64,000 nt of DNA from Mycolicibacterium grossiae. Its GTDB lineage: Bacteria > Actinomycetota > Actinomycetes > Mycobacteriales > Mycobacteriaceae. Below are positions 54,471-62,797 of the stretch, piece after piece; within the stretch, counting starts at the first letter, position 1, and every line of letters starts with the position of its first letter. The notes below the pieces were generated by a model, which searched no databases, was not told the DNA's origin, and saw nothing but the letters and a program-made list of their open reading frames with translations. The position numbers were made by a program, and so were the translations under genes. The DNA lies in the NCBI RefSeq assembly GCF_008329645.1, contig NZ_CP043474.1:1488001-1552000 (forward strand), written 5' to 3'.

Positions 54471-55775
54471 TCACGTCGCGTCCGACGAGTCCGACGTGTC
54501 CTTCGTGTCCTTCGCGTCCTTCTGAGTGTCGCCGGCCTTGCTCGGATGACCGCCGTCGCCCGCGCCGGGAGAGGCGTCGTTCGACGGCTTGTCGGCGTCG
54601 GTGGACTGCGCGGCCGTACTGCCCTGCGGCGCCGTGGTGCCCTGCGAGCCAGTCGTCGTGGCGTTGCTCGTGCCGTTCGGCTTCTCCGGGGTCGCGTTCT
54701 TCGGCGCCACGGGCGGTTCCGAGAGGCCGTCGACGTCGGAGGGCTCGACCGGTTCCGTGCCGGACGACGGAACGACGTCGTGGGTGGCATCCGACGGCAA
54801 CGACGGGTCGATGACCGCACCGGCGCTGCTGGACGTCATGGTGTCGGACGTGGTGCTGTCGGCCGTCGCGCTGTCGGGCGTGGTGCTGTCGGCCGACGGC
54901 GTCTCCTGAGGCAGACCGGCGGCGGACCGTGGCACCGAGCCCAGGGTGACCAACGAGGCATCCACCTCCGGGACGCCGGCGGCGTCCGGTGCAGAGCGTG
55001 CGGCGAATGTCGACGGCGGCGAGACGTTCGGTGCGGGGTCCTCGAAGGGACTCGGCGGCGGGTTCGTCGCCAGAGCCGTCGCGATCCCGAGCTGCGCTGC
55101 CTCGATGCCCTCGACGATCAGGCGCGCTCCGTCGCCGAGCGAGGCGAAGAAGTCCTTGGTCCCCTCGAGAGCGGCGTCGACGATGTTCCCCAGGTTGAGC
55201 GTGAGGAATGCGGCGACGAGGTTCTGCGAACCTTCGATGAGCGACGTCACGACGCCGTTGCCGGCGGCGAGGAAGCCGTTTGCGACGTCGATCCACGCCT
55301 TCGGGACGGCGGCTTGCAGTGCCGCGTTGACGAGATCCGCCTTCTGATTGCGCCAGATCACGGACTCGAGGAGCGGCTCGCCGACGGCGACGACGGCATC
55401 ACGGACGGCGAGGGCGAACGTGTTGAACGCGCCGACGAAGTCGAGCGCGAGCGCCTGCCGAACGATCGCGACCGTCACTTCCGGTATGGCGGCCACCGAC
55501 TGCACGACGCCTACGCCGGCCTTGCCCAGCCCGGCGAGGTAGACGGCCCAGTTGGCCGCCCAGTTGCGGAGCGACTGCCGCACGACGGGAAGGGTGAGGA
55601 TGTAGGGCAGCTCGAGCGCGGCCAGATCGACCGCAGCGACCCGGCTGACGGTCTGCGCTGCGGCGAGGTCGAACCGACTCGGGGTGGGGATCGGGGACAC
55701 CGGCGTCAAAGCAATGGCGCTCGCGCCGATCAGCGCGATTCCCGATGTGACGGCTGGGCGCAGGGTGACGTACAC
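54471..55775 (-). CDS. Large exported protein with low-complexity Ser/Thr/Asp-rich tail
   Basis: 434 residues. The N-terminal segment VTSGIALIGASAIALTPVSP is a signal-like hydrophobic stretch. Residues about 40-235 are Ala/Val/Leu-rich helices (AALELPYILTLPVVRQSLRNWAANW, FNTFALAVRDAVVAVGEPLLES), as in PE/PPE-neighbour surface proteins of mycobacteria. The tail from about 240 is low complexity: Pro, Ser, Thr, Asp, ending in KDAKDTKDTSDSSDAT. No enzyme motif. The GTG at 55775 has GAGGAGG nine bases upstream; an in-frame start at 55892 is less likely. It converges on the peroxidase cassette with 12 bases between the stops. Confidence 0.75.
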   Translation of the reverse strand: MYVTLRPAVTSGIALIGASAIALTPVSPIPTPSRFDLAAAQTVSRVAAVDLAALELPYILTLPVVRQSLRNWAANWAVYLAGLGKAGVGVVQSVAAIPEVTVAIVRQALALDFVGAFNTFALAVRDAVVAVGEPLLESVIWRNQKADLVNAALQAAVPKAWIDVANGFLAAGNGVVTSLIEGSQNLVAAFLTLNLGNIVDAALEGTKDFFASLGDGARLIVEGIEAAQLGIATALATNPPPSPFEDPAPNVSPPSTFAARSAPDAAGVPEVDASLVTLGSVPRSAAGLPQETPSADSTTPDSATADSTTSDTMTSSSAGAVIDPSLPSDATHDVVPSSGTEPVEPSDVDGLSEPPVAPKNATPEKPNGTSNATTTGSQGTTAPQGSTAAQSTDADKPSNDASPGAGDGGHPSKAGDTQKDAKDTKDTSDSSDAT

Positions 55776-55881
55776 GGTCGGCCTCCTCGTTGAGTCCTGT
55801 CGAGTGGCTGTGAGGTTAGACCGTCGTGATCTTGGTGAGACGTGTTCGGACGAAATCGTGTCGACGTCTCGACCGGTTGCT

Positions 55882-56364
55882 TCAGGACGCAAGGACCTGC
55901 GGTGACAACTCCTTCAGCATCGCGTTCGCCCAGCGCATTTGCCGCAGCGTCTGCGGATGGCAGCGGGTGGTGACGTCGAGCAGGTCGAGGTCCTTCGCCG
56001 CCTGGGCTCCTTGGCCGAGCAGCTCCCAGTCCAGCGACACGCCCGCCGCCACGCGGTGGATGCGGCGCAGATCGGCCAGCAGCAGCATCGCCGGTTCGCG
56101 ACGTCGGCGGACCAGGTCGGCGATCCGCTCCTCGACTGCCCGCCGCAGGGCGAACCGCCGAGAACTCGTCCGCAGGTGCATCCCGTGACGGCGGCCGTGC
56201 TCGGCGAGCAGCGCCACGTGTTCCTCGCTCCACCCGGCCAGGTCGTCGGCGAGGTGGCTGATGTCCTGGTCGGCGTGGTGCCGGGCAGACACCGTGCGTA
56301 GCTCGTGTGCGAGACGTCGTTCACTGCGGTGTAATTCGGCGACCGCCAGGCCGAGCTTGCTCAC
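55882..56364 (-). CDS. Small helical protein coupled to the molybdopterin oxidoreductase
   Basis: 160 residues, mostly helical, with many His and Arg: ELRTVSARHHADQDISHLADDLAGWSEEHVALLAEHGRRHGMHL, then LLLADLRRIHRVAAGVSLDWELLGQGAQA and TRCHPQTLRQMRWANAMLKE. No family recognised. The GTG overlaps the stop of the molybdopterin enzyme by four bases, which implies a dedicated chaperone or subunit. The His pattern (HH, HVALLAEHGRRHGMH) could bind a metal. Confidence 0.8.
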   Translation of the reverse strand: MSKLGLAVAELHRSERRLAHELRTVSARHHADQDISHLADDLAGWSEEHVALLAEHGRRHGMHLRTSSRRFALRRAVEERIADLVRRRREPAMLLLADLRRIHRVAAGVSLDWELLGQGAQAAKDLDLLDVTTRCHPQTLRQMRWANAMLKELSPQVLAS

Positions 56365-58700
56365 GAGCCTGCACCCACGCGACGCACGGCCGCCGCGGCC
56401 GTCTTGAAGATGGGTTGCTTGGACACCGGATCCCAGTCGGTGAGTGTGAGTTCGTTGGCGGCGCGATGGTGGCCATCCCCGTCGGCAATCCCGTCCCCGT
56501 CGCGGTCCCAGTAGCCGTAGTGGAAGGGCAGGAACACCACTCCGGGCCGGATGGCGGTGATGCGCGCCGCCGCGAGGACGCAGCCGCGCGGGGTGCGTAT
56601 CTCCAGCATGTCGCCTTCGGCGACGCCGAGGCGCTGCGCATCGGTCTCGGCGATCTCCGCCCACACCTCGGGTGCCGCGGCCTGGAGCTGCGGTGTGCGT
56701 CCCGTCTTGGTGCGGGTGTGGAAGTGGTACACCGTGCGCCCCGTGATCAACCCGAAGGGGTAGTCGGCAGACGGCCGTTCGTGTGCCGGAACGTACTCGG
56801 CCGCCTTGATGATCGCCCTGCCGTCGGGGTTCATCGCCCGGTATTCGGTGGGTTCCAGCGGTGCGCCGGTGATGAGGTCCTTGCCGTAGGTCTCGCAGTA
56901 GTCGGGGTGGGCGAAGAACGTGCCGTCGGCGTACAGCCGCTCGGTGCCGTCGGGGTGCTCGTCGGTGCAGGGCCACTGGATGCCGCTGCCCCCGCGAAGG
57001 GCGTCGTAGCTCAAACCGGTGTAGTCACACGGTCGTCCGGCGCTGCACCGCTGCCACGCCGCGAAGGCCTCCTCGGGGGTGTTCCACGGCGGCAACGGTT
57101 CTCCGTCCCGGTCGCGGAAGTCCATGCGACGGGCGTAATCAAGAAAGATGTCGAGGTCGGGTCGCGCATCCCCGGGTGGGTCGACGGCCTTGTCCGAGAG
57201 GTGCACCGTGCGATCGGCATTGGTGAACGTTCCCGTCTTCTCGCCCCACGCGGCAGCGGGCAGGACGACGTCGGCCAGCTCGGCGGTCTCGGTGCGAAAG
57301 GCGTCCTGCACCACGAGGAACAGCCGGTCCTGGGCGAGGATGCGTCGGATGCGCGCCAGTTCGGGTAGGGACACCGCGGGGTTGGTCGCGGTCACCCACA
57401 GCATCCGCAGCGTCCCCTGCTCGGCGTAGCGGAAGATCTGCATGGCGTGCGTCGGCGGCGCGTAGTGAGGGATCTGCGCGGCGTCGAGATTCCACAGCTG
57501 CGCCAACTGCTCGATGTGGGCGTCGTTGGCCCAGTTGCGGAACCCCGCGAGATCCCCGTCGGCGCCGCACTCGCGGGTGTTCTCCGCCGTGGGCTGGCCG
57601 TTCATCTGCAGGACACCGCACCCCGGCTTGCCCAGCATGCCGCGGACGAGGTGGACGTTGTTCACCTGGACGGCGGCCGCCGTGGCTTGGTGGGACTGAT
57701 AGAAACCCTGCAGCACCGTCGACAGCAGGCGCCGCGCGGTTCCGATGATCTCGGCTGCCCGGCGCAGGTCCGCGGCGTCGACGTCGCAGATGCGCGCCAC
57801 CCGCTGCGGCGGGAATTCCGCGACCCGCTTGGCGAGTTCGGCGTAGCCGATGGTGTGGGCGGCCACGTAGTCGTGGTCGACCCAATCGTGGGCGAGGATC
57901 TCGTGCAGCAGCCCGTTCATCAGTGCGACGTTGGTGCCGGGCAGCGGCGCGAGGTGCACGGTGGCCTGCCGGGCCACCGGTGTCGGGCGGGGGTCGACGC
58001 AGACGATCGCCGGCGGGTTCGGTCCGGCGAGCCGGTCGAGCATACGCATCCACAGCACCGACTGCGTCTCGGCGACGTTGTGACCGAACAGCGCGATGAC
58101 GTCGGCGTGGTCGACGTCGGTGTAGGAGCCGGGCTGGCCGTCGCACCCGAAGGACTCCTTGAGCGCCTCGGCCGCCGTCGCCGTGCACAGCCGGGTGTTG
58201 CCGTCGACGTGGTTGGTGCCGATGGCGCCGTGGGCGATGACGGCCTGGGTGTAGTACTCCTCGAGGAACAACTGACCGGAGGTGTAGAAACCGATTGCGC
58301 TGGGCCCCTGTTCGGCGAGCAGCGCCCGGCTGTGGGCGACGACCGCGTTCATCGCGGTATCCCAGTCGGTCTCGACCAGCCGGCCGTTGCGGCGGATCAG
58401 TGGCGTCGTAAGCCGGTCGGCCGCGTGGTTGGCCTGCCAGCCGAACAGATCCTTGGCGTCGAGCCGCCCGTGATTGACCCGGTCGACCGCCCGCCCGCGG
58501 ACGCCGACCATCCGCCCCTTCGCGACGGCGATGTCCAGCCCGTCGCCGTTGGAGTGCAGCACCGCCGCGGACTGCACCCACCGCTCGACGTGTTGCGGAT
58601 GGACGCCGTCGAGCAGGTACTCGTCGACGCGCTGCGGCCACGGGTCGCCCGGTCCGTACGGCGTGCGTTCTCCCCACGGTTCGGCGATGCGGTCGGTCAC
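56361..58700 (-). CDS. Molybdopterin oxidoreductase lacking the N-terminal Fe-S cysteines
   Basis: 779 residues of the Nap/Nas/FdhF group of bis-MGD enzymes. At the N-terminus, the four cysteine positions of CX2CX3CX27C read Ala46, His49, Asp53 and Asp81 (QSAAVLHSNGDG ... GRLDAKDLFGW), so a [4Fe-4S] cluster is not expected. The Mo ligand position keeps Cys172 in NTRLCTATAAEALKESFG. Cofactor-binding stretches (IALFGHNVAETQSVLWMR, PGTNVALMNGLLHEI, VLPAAAWGEKTGTFTNADRTVHLSDKAV) and the C-terminal cap domain (ETDAQRLGVAEGDMLEIRTPRG) are intact. Upstream GAGGAGG supports the GTG at 58700. Confidence 0.9.
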   Translation of the reverse strand: MTDRIAEPWGERTPYGPGDPWPQRVDEYLLDGVHPQHVERWVQSAAVLHSNGDGLDIAVAKGRMVGVRGRAVDRVNHGRLDAKDLFGWQANHAADRLTTPLIRRNGRLVETDWDTAMNAVVAHSRALLAEQGPSAIGFYTSGQLFLEEYYTQAVIAHGAIGTNHVDGNTRLCTATAAEALKESFGCDGQPGSYTDVDHADVIALFGHNVAETQSVLWMRMLDRLAGPNPPAIVCVDPRPTPVARQATVHLAPLPGTNVALMNGLLHEILAHDWVDHDYVAAHTIGYAELAKRVAEFPPQRVARICDVDAADLRRAAEIIGTARRLLSTVLQGFYQSHQATAAAVQVNNVHLVRGMLGKPGCGVLQMNGQPTAENTRECGADGDLAGFRNWANDAHIEQLAQLWNLDAAQIPHYAPPTHAMQIFRYAEQGTLRMLWVTATNPAVSLPELARIRRILAQDRLFLVVQDAFRTETAELADVVLPAAAWGEKTGTFTNADRTVHLSDKAVDPPGDARPDLDIFLDYARRMDFRDRDGEPLPPWNTPEEAFAAWQRCSAGRPCDYTGLSYDALRGGSGIQWPCTDEHPDGTERLYADGTFFAHPDYCETYGKDLITGAPLEPTEYRAMNPDGRAIIKAAEYVPAHERPSADYPFGLITGRTVYHFHTRTKTGRTPQLQAAAPEVWAEIAETDAQRLGVAEGDMLEIRTPRGCVLAAARITAIRPGVVFLPFHYGYWDRDGDGIADGDGHHRAANELTLTDWDPVSKQPIFKTAAAAVRRVGAGS

Positions 58701-58747
58701 GGCCACCTCCTCGCCCAAATCCCCGGCGGCGGTCTACCCACTGCGGC

Positions 58748-59497
58748 TCAGGACATGCGCTCGATGGCGAAGGCGGTGAGGAAGCCGACCGTGGTGATCA
58801 TGCCGGTCAGGACGTGGGTCCGTTCGAAGGCCTCCGGCACCATCGTGTCGGCGATCATCGTGAGGATCGCGCCCGCGGCGACGGCCGTGATCACGGCGAT
58901 GACGAACGGCGAGGCATCGGCGAGCGCGAGGTAGCCGATGCACGCCGCCAGACCACTCATCACGGCGATGCCGATCCAGACGCCGAAGACGTACCGCGCA
59001 CTGCGGCCGGCCTGCTTCATGCCCGCAGCGCTGGACAGTCCCTCGGGCAGATTCGAGATGAAGACCGCCGCGAGGACCGGAAGCCCGACACCAGAGCCGC
59101 CGAGCAGCGACACGCCCAGCACCACCGACTCCGGGATGCCGTCGAGCAGCGCGCCGATGGCGATCGCGGCGCCGCTGCCCTGGTCCTGCTCCTCACTGGG
59201 CTGCCGGTCGGACCGCTTGCGGTGCCGGGCACCGCGCCGCGCCAGGGCGACGTTCGCGGCGACGTAGGCCCCAGCACCGCCCAGGAAGCCGAGCGCGACG
59301 GCCAGCAGGCCGCCGGCTTGCTCAGCCTCGTCGACCAGGTCGAACGCAAGCGCCGAGATGAGCACCCCGGCGCCGAACGCCATGACCGCCGCCACGACGC
59401 GGGGCGGCACCCGCACCCACCACGCGATCGCCGCGCCGACGACCAGCGCTCCGCCGGCCACCAGGCCCCACCAACCCGCTGCCAACCATCCGGGCAT
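58748..59497 (-). CDS. ZIP family divalent metal transporter
   Basis: 249 residues, eight membrane segments. Metal-site motifs are in segments 4 and 5: ALLDGIPESVVLGVSLL and AVFISNLPEGLSSAAGM. The usual HxxE positions here carry Asp/Asn and Glu (DGIPE, SNLPE), as in the ZupT-related group seen in actinobacteria. A charged loop RRGARHRKRSDRQPSEEQDQ lies between segments 3 and 4. Zinc, iron or manganese uptake is likely. The ATG at 59497 follows GGAGGAGG. The frame is open far upstream and should not be used. Confidence 0.88.
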   Translation of the reverse strand: MPGWLAAGWWGLVAGGALVVGAAIAWWVRVPPRVVAAVMAFGAGVLISALAFDLVDEAEQAGGLLAVALGFLGGAGAYVAANVALARRGARHRKRSDRQPSEEQDQGSGAAIAIGALLDGIPESVVLGVSLLGGSGVGLPVLAAVFISNLPEGLSSAAGMKQAGRSARYVFGVWIGIAVMSGLAACIGYLALADASPFVIAVITAVAAGAILTMIADTMVPEAFERTHVLTGMITTVGFLTAFAIERMS

Positions 59498-59517
59498 GAC
59501 ACCTCCTCCAACGACGA

Positions 59518-59548
59518 GTTGAGGTGCCCTCGACGAGGGCACCTCAAC
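59518..59548 (-). terminator. 14-bp hairpin between the lipoprotein and ZIP genes
   Basis: GTTGAGGTGCCCTC (59518-59531) pairs perfectly with GAGGGCACCTCAAC (59535-59548) around GAC. It follows the lipoprotein stop by 46 bases and ends 20 bases before the ZIP start, so it can terminate the first gene or attenuate the second. Confidence 0.7.
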
Positions 59549-59594
59549 CGTCGTGTGACGAAGTGCTGCGGACCGCGGGGCCGCAGCGGCGGGG

Positions 59595-60065
59595 TTAGCC
59601 GCCCGTGCCGACGCAGATGCCGCCGGCGCACGCACCTGCGCCACCGGGGCCGGCACCCGCGCCCGCGCCCGGGACGCCCGCGGTCGCACCGCCGGGGCCT
59701 GCGCCCGCACCCGCACCCGGAACGCCCGCGCTCGCGCCGCCCGGACCGGCACCGGCGCCGGCACCCGGCACCGAGGCGCTCGCGCCGCCCTCACCGGCAC
59801 CGGCGCCCGCACCCGGGGCCGTGGCGGAGGCGCCGCCCTCACCGGCGCCGGCACCCGGCGCAGGGGAGGTCTCGGCCGGGGCGGCCGGAGTCGTGGTCAC
59901 CGTCGTCGCGGTGGTGGTGGCCGTCGTGCTGGACGTCGTGCTCGAGGTGCTCGACTCGTCACCGCTGTCGCTGCCACCGCAGGCCGCGGTCAGCGTGCTC
60001 AGGGCGATCACGGCGGCGATCCCTGCAGCGGCAGAGAATCGACGGGTCGTACGGCGTTCGGTCAT
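59595..60065 (-). CDS. Lipoprotein with 16-residue Gly/Ala/Pro repeats
   Basis: 156 residues. Lipoprotein signal ending in LTAAC (Cys29). After a Ser/Thr-rich linker, residues about 70-145 are tandem repeats of the type PGAGAGAGPGGASAGV, five units with small changes. The end is GGAGACAGGICVGTGG, with two Cys that could form a disulphide or bind a metal. No enzyme domain. The ZIP transporter gene follows on the same strand after a hairpin. The function is unknown; it looks like a cell-envelope anchored spacer. Confidence 0.83.
   Translation of the reverse strand: MTERRTTRRFSAAAGIAAVIALSTLTAACGGSDSGDESSTSSTTSSTTATTTATTVTTTPAAPAETSPAPGAGAGEGGASATAPGAGAGAGEGGASASVPGAGAGAGPGGASAGVPGAGAGAGPGGATAGVPGAGAGAGPGGAGACAGGICVGTGG
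59631..59858 (-). repeat. 48-bp tandem repeats in the lipoprotein gene
   Basis: About five units of 48 bases encode the 16-residue repeats, differing at a few positions (Glu/Pro at residue 9, Ser/Thr near 12, and the last residue). Confidence 0.8.
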
Positions 60066-60212
60066 CGTGTGTCCTCGATTCGTTGTGCAGTAGACGTACC
60101 GAAGCGGCTAGTACCCCGTGTCGCGTGGATCGAAGCACCGATCCACGACGAATGTGCGCCGGTCGCCGTTCACAGCCATCGATCAGGGGCGACCCTCTAC
60201 CGTGGCGAAGCG

Positions 60213-61535
60213 ATGACCACACCAGATCCCGTCCCGCACCCCGGACGCGAACGCCAGGAGGACGTCTACCGGGCCGGCGTCTTCGGGCACCGGCCCACCG
60301 TCCCGACGAACTTCACCGCGCTCGAACGGCTCGCGCGCCGGCGGATGTCGGACCGGGCCTGGGCCTACGTCGCCGGTGGTGCCGGTGAAGGCGCCGGCAT
60401 GACCCGCAACCGCGAGGCGCTCGACCGGTGGGCCATCGTCCCGCGGGTGCTGCGCGACACCTCGCGCCGCGACCTGTCGGTGGAGGTGTTCGGGCGCCGC
60501 CTGCCCGCACCGGTGCTGCTCGCGCCCGTCGGCGCAGCCGGGCTGATCCGACCCGATGCCGACGTCGACATCGGTGCCGCGGCCGCGGCCCTGGGCGTCC
60601 CGTACGTCTTCTCCAACCAGGGCTCCGCCCCGATGGAGGACGTCGCGGCCGAGATGGACCGCGTGGCGGCCGCGCGCGGGGCCGACGCCGCACCGCGCTG
60701 GTTCCAGCTCTACTGGTCGACCGACGACGACGTCGTCGCGAGCTTCATCCGGCGGGCGGAGGCCATCGGCGCCGACGCCCTCGTCGTCACCCTGGACACC
60801 ACCCAGCTGGGGTGGCGGCCGCAGGACCTCAACCTCGGGTCACTGCCGTTCACCCAGGCCATCGGCATCGCCCAGTACACGTCCGATCCCGCCTTCCGCT
60901 CGTCGGTGCGCGACCGCATCGCCGCCGCGAAGGCCGCCGGGCAGCGCCCGGAGGTCGAGGTGACCGTCGGCGCGGTACGGACGCTGCTGTCGCTGGCCCG
61001 GCACGTCCCGGGCAGCTTCTGGCGCAACCTCGTCTCTCCGGTTCCCCGGGCGAGCGTGGAGACGTTCCTCGACACCTACTCGCGGCCGTCCCTGTGCTGG
61101 GCCGACATCGAGGGGCTGCGCCAGCGCACCCGGCTGCCGATCGTGCTCAAGGGCATCCTGCATCCCGACGACGCCCGCCACGCCGTCGACCTCGGCGTCG
61201 ACGGCATCGTCGTCTCGACGCACGGCGGCCGCCAGATCGATTCGGTGATCGGCGCCGCCGATGCGCTCGTCGACGTCGCCGCGGCCGTCGACGGCCGGGC
61301 GACGGTGATCCTCGACTCCGGGGTGCGCGGGGGCGCCGACGTGTTCAAGGCGCTCGCGCTGGGCGCCGACGCGGTGGCCATCGGTCGCCCGCACGTCTAC
61401 GGCCTCGCGGTCGACGGGCGGCGGGGCGTCCAGAGCGTCGTCGAGAACGTCATCGCCGAGTTCGACATCACGATGGGCCTGGCCGGCATCACCTCGCTCG
61501 CCGAACTCGACGCCGGGGCCCTGCGCCGGCTCTAG
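60213..61535 (+). CDS. FMN-dependent alpha-hydroxy-acid oxidase/lactate 2-monooxygenase type
   Basis: 440 residues. FMN TIM barrel: LERLARRRMSDRAWAYVAGGAGEG, LPAPVLLAPVGAAGLI, FSNQGSAPMEDVA, WFQLYWSTDDD, TLDTTQLGWRPQDLNLG, LPIVLKGILHPDDA, the catalytic His in VVSTHGGRQIDSV, and LDSGVRGGADVFKALALGADAVAIGRP. The inserted loop after LGWRPQDL matches lactate monooxygenase and the LldD group. It oxidises L-lactate or another 2-hydroxy acid. ATG 60213 chosen; TACCGT nine bases earlier could be a -10 box. It diverges from the lipoprotein gene. Confidence 0.92.
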   Translation: MTTPDPVPHPGRERQEDVYRAGVFGHRPTVPTNFTALERLARRRMSDRAWAYVAGGAGEGAGMTRNREALDRWAIVPRVLRDTSRRDLSVEVFGRRLPAPVLLAPVGAAGLIRPDADVDIGAAAAALGVPYVFSNQGSAPMEDVAAEMDRVAAARGADAAPRWFQLYWSTDDDVVASFIRRAEAIGADALVVTLDTTQLGWRPQDLNLGSLPFTQAIGIAQYTSDPAFRSSVRDRIAAAKAAGQRPEVEVTVGAVRTLLSLARHVPGSFWRNLVSPVPRASVETFLDTYSRPSLCWADIEGLRQRTRLPIVLKGILHPDDARHAVDLGVDGIVVSTHGGRQIDSVIGAADALVDVAAAVDGRATVILDSGVRGGADVFKALALGADAVAIGRPHVYGLAVDGRRGVQSVVENVIAEFDITMGLAGITSLAELDAGALRRL

Positions 61536-61609
61536 GGGAGCCCGGGCGAGTGACCGACCGGTTAGTGGGGTAGACATCAACCCGCAACGACGGAAGGACC
61601 GAGGCTGCC

Positions 61610-62791
61610 GTGAAACTGGCTCTGAGCGACGACGACGTCGCGTTCCGCGAGGAACTCCGGGAGTTCATCGCCACCGAGATCCCGGCGGACGTCCGCGAAC
61701 GGGGGAGGGCGGGGCACCCCCGGTTCCCCGACGACATCGTCACCTGCCAGCGGCTGCTCAACGCGCGCGGCTGGGCCGTGCCGGGGTGGCCGGTCGAGTG
61801 GGGCGGCCAGGACTGGACGCCGATCCGCAAGCAGATCTGGGCCGACGAACTGCAGATGGCCGGCGTGCCCGAACCGCTCGCGTTCAACGCCAGCATGGTG
61901 GGTCCGGTGATCGCGCAGTTCGGCTCCGAGGACGTCAAGAAGCGCTTCCTGCCGCCGACTGCCAACCTCGACATCTGGTGGTGCCAGGGGTTCTCCGAGC
62001 CGGAGGCCGGCTCCGACCTCGCCTCGCTGCGCACCACCGCCGTCCGTGACGGTGATGACTACGTCATCAACGGGCAGAAGACGTGGACCACACTTGGGCA
62101 GTACGCGGACTGGATCTTCGTCCTCGCCCGCACCAATCCCGACGCACCCAAGCGGCAGGCCGGAATCTCCTTCCTGCTCGCCGAGATGAACACGCCCGGC
62201 ATCACGCTGCGGCCCATCAAGTTGATCGACGGCGGCTACGAGGTCAACGAGGTCTTCTTCGACGACGTCCGGGTCCCCGCCGACCAGCTCGTCGGCGAGG
62301 AGAATGCGGGCTGGACCTACGCCAAGTACCTGCTGAGCCACGAGCGGTCGGGCATCGCCCGGATCGGCATGACCAAGCGCTGGCTGGTGCAGGCCAAGCA
62401 GCACGCGGCCCAGGTGCGGGTGAACGGTGCGTCGCTGCTCGAGGACCCGCTGTTCGCGGCCCGCGTCGCGGAGCTGGAGAACGAGGTGCTAGCGCTCGAG
62501 ATCACCCAGCGCCGGGTGGGCGGATCCGAGGCGGACGGCAAGCCGAACCCGGCATCCTCGATCCTCAAGCTGCGGGGCAGCCAGCTGCAGCAGGCGGCCA
62601 CCGAGCTGCTGCTGGAGGTTGCGGGGCCGGACGCCGTCCCGAGCGTCGCCGGAGACGCCGCCGAGACCGACGATCTGGCATGGGCCCACGAGGCCGCGCC
62701 GCATTACCTCAACTACCGCAAGACGTCGATCTACGGCGGGACCAACGAGGTCCAGCGCACCATCATCGCCTCGACCATCCTGGGACTGTGA
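61610..62791 (+). CDS. Acyl-CoA dehydrogenase, first subunit (FadE)
   Basis: 393 residues. ACAD layout: N-terminal helices LREFIATEIPADVRERG, middle beta domain WWCQGFSEPEAGSDLASLRT and VINGQKTWTT, and C-terminal helices to YRKTSIYGGTNEVQRTIIAS. The MCAD-type catalytic Glu position in the last motif (YEGT in MCAD) is Gly, so any base must be elsewhere, as in mycobacterial heteromeric ACADs. A second FadE gene follows after six bases, suggesting an alpha2beta2 enzyme like ChsE/FadE28-29 pairs of sterol degradation. Start is GTG at 61610. Confidence 0.92.
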   Translation: MKLALSDDDVAFREELREFIATEIPADVRERGRAGHPRFPDDIVTCQRLLNARGWAVPGWPVEWGGQDWTPIRKQIWADELQMAGVPEPLAFNASMVGPVIAQFGSEDVKKRFLPPTANLDIWWCQGFSEPEAGSDLASLRTTAVRDGDDYVINGQKTWTTLGQYADWIFVLARTNPDAPKRQAGISFLLAEMNTPGITLRPIKLIDGGYEVNEVFFDDVRVPADQLVGEENAGWTYAKYLLSHERSGIARIGMTKRWLVQAKQHAAQVRVNGASLLEDPLFAARVAELENEVLALEITQRRVGGSEADGKPNPASSILKLRGSQLQQAATELLLEVAGPDAVPSVAGDAAETDDLAWAHEAAPHYLNYRKTSIYGGTNEVQRTIIASTILGL

Positions 62792-62797
62792 GCTGAC

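Noticed and set aside
58748..59854. Long upstream extension of the ZIP transporter frame into the lipoprotein gene.
   Set aside because: The added region is Arg/Pro/Ala-rich shadow of the lipoprotein repeats. The ATG at 59497 has a perfect ribosome site.
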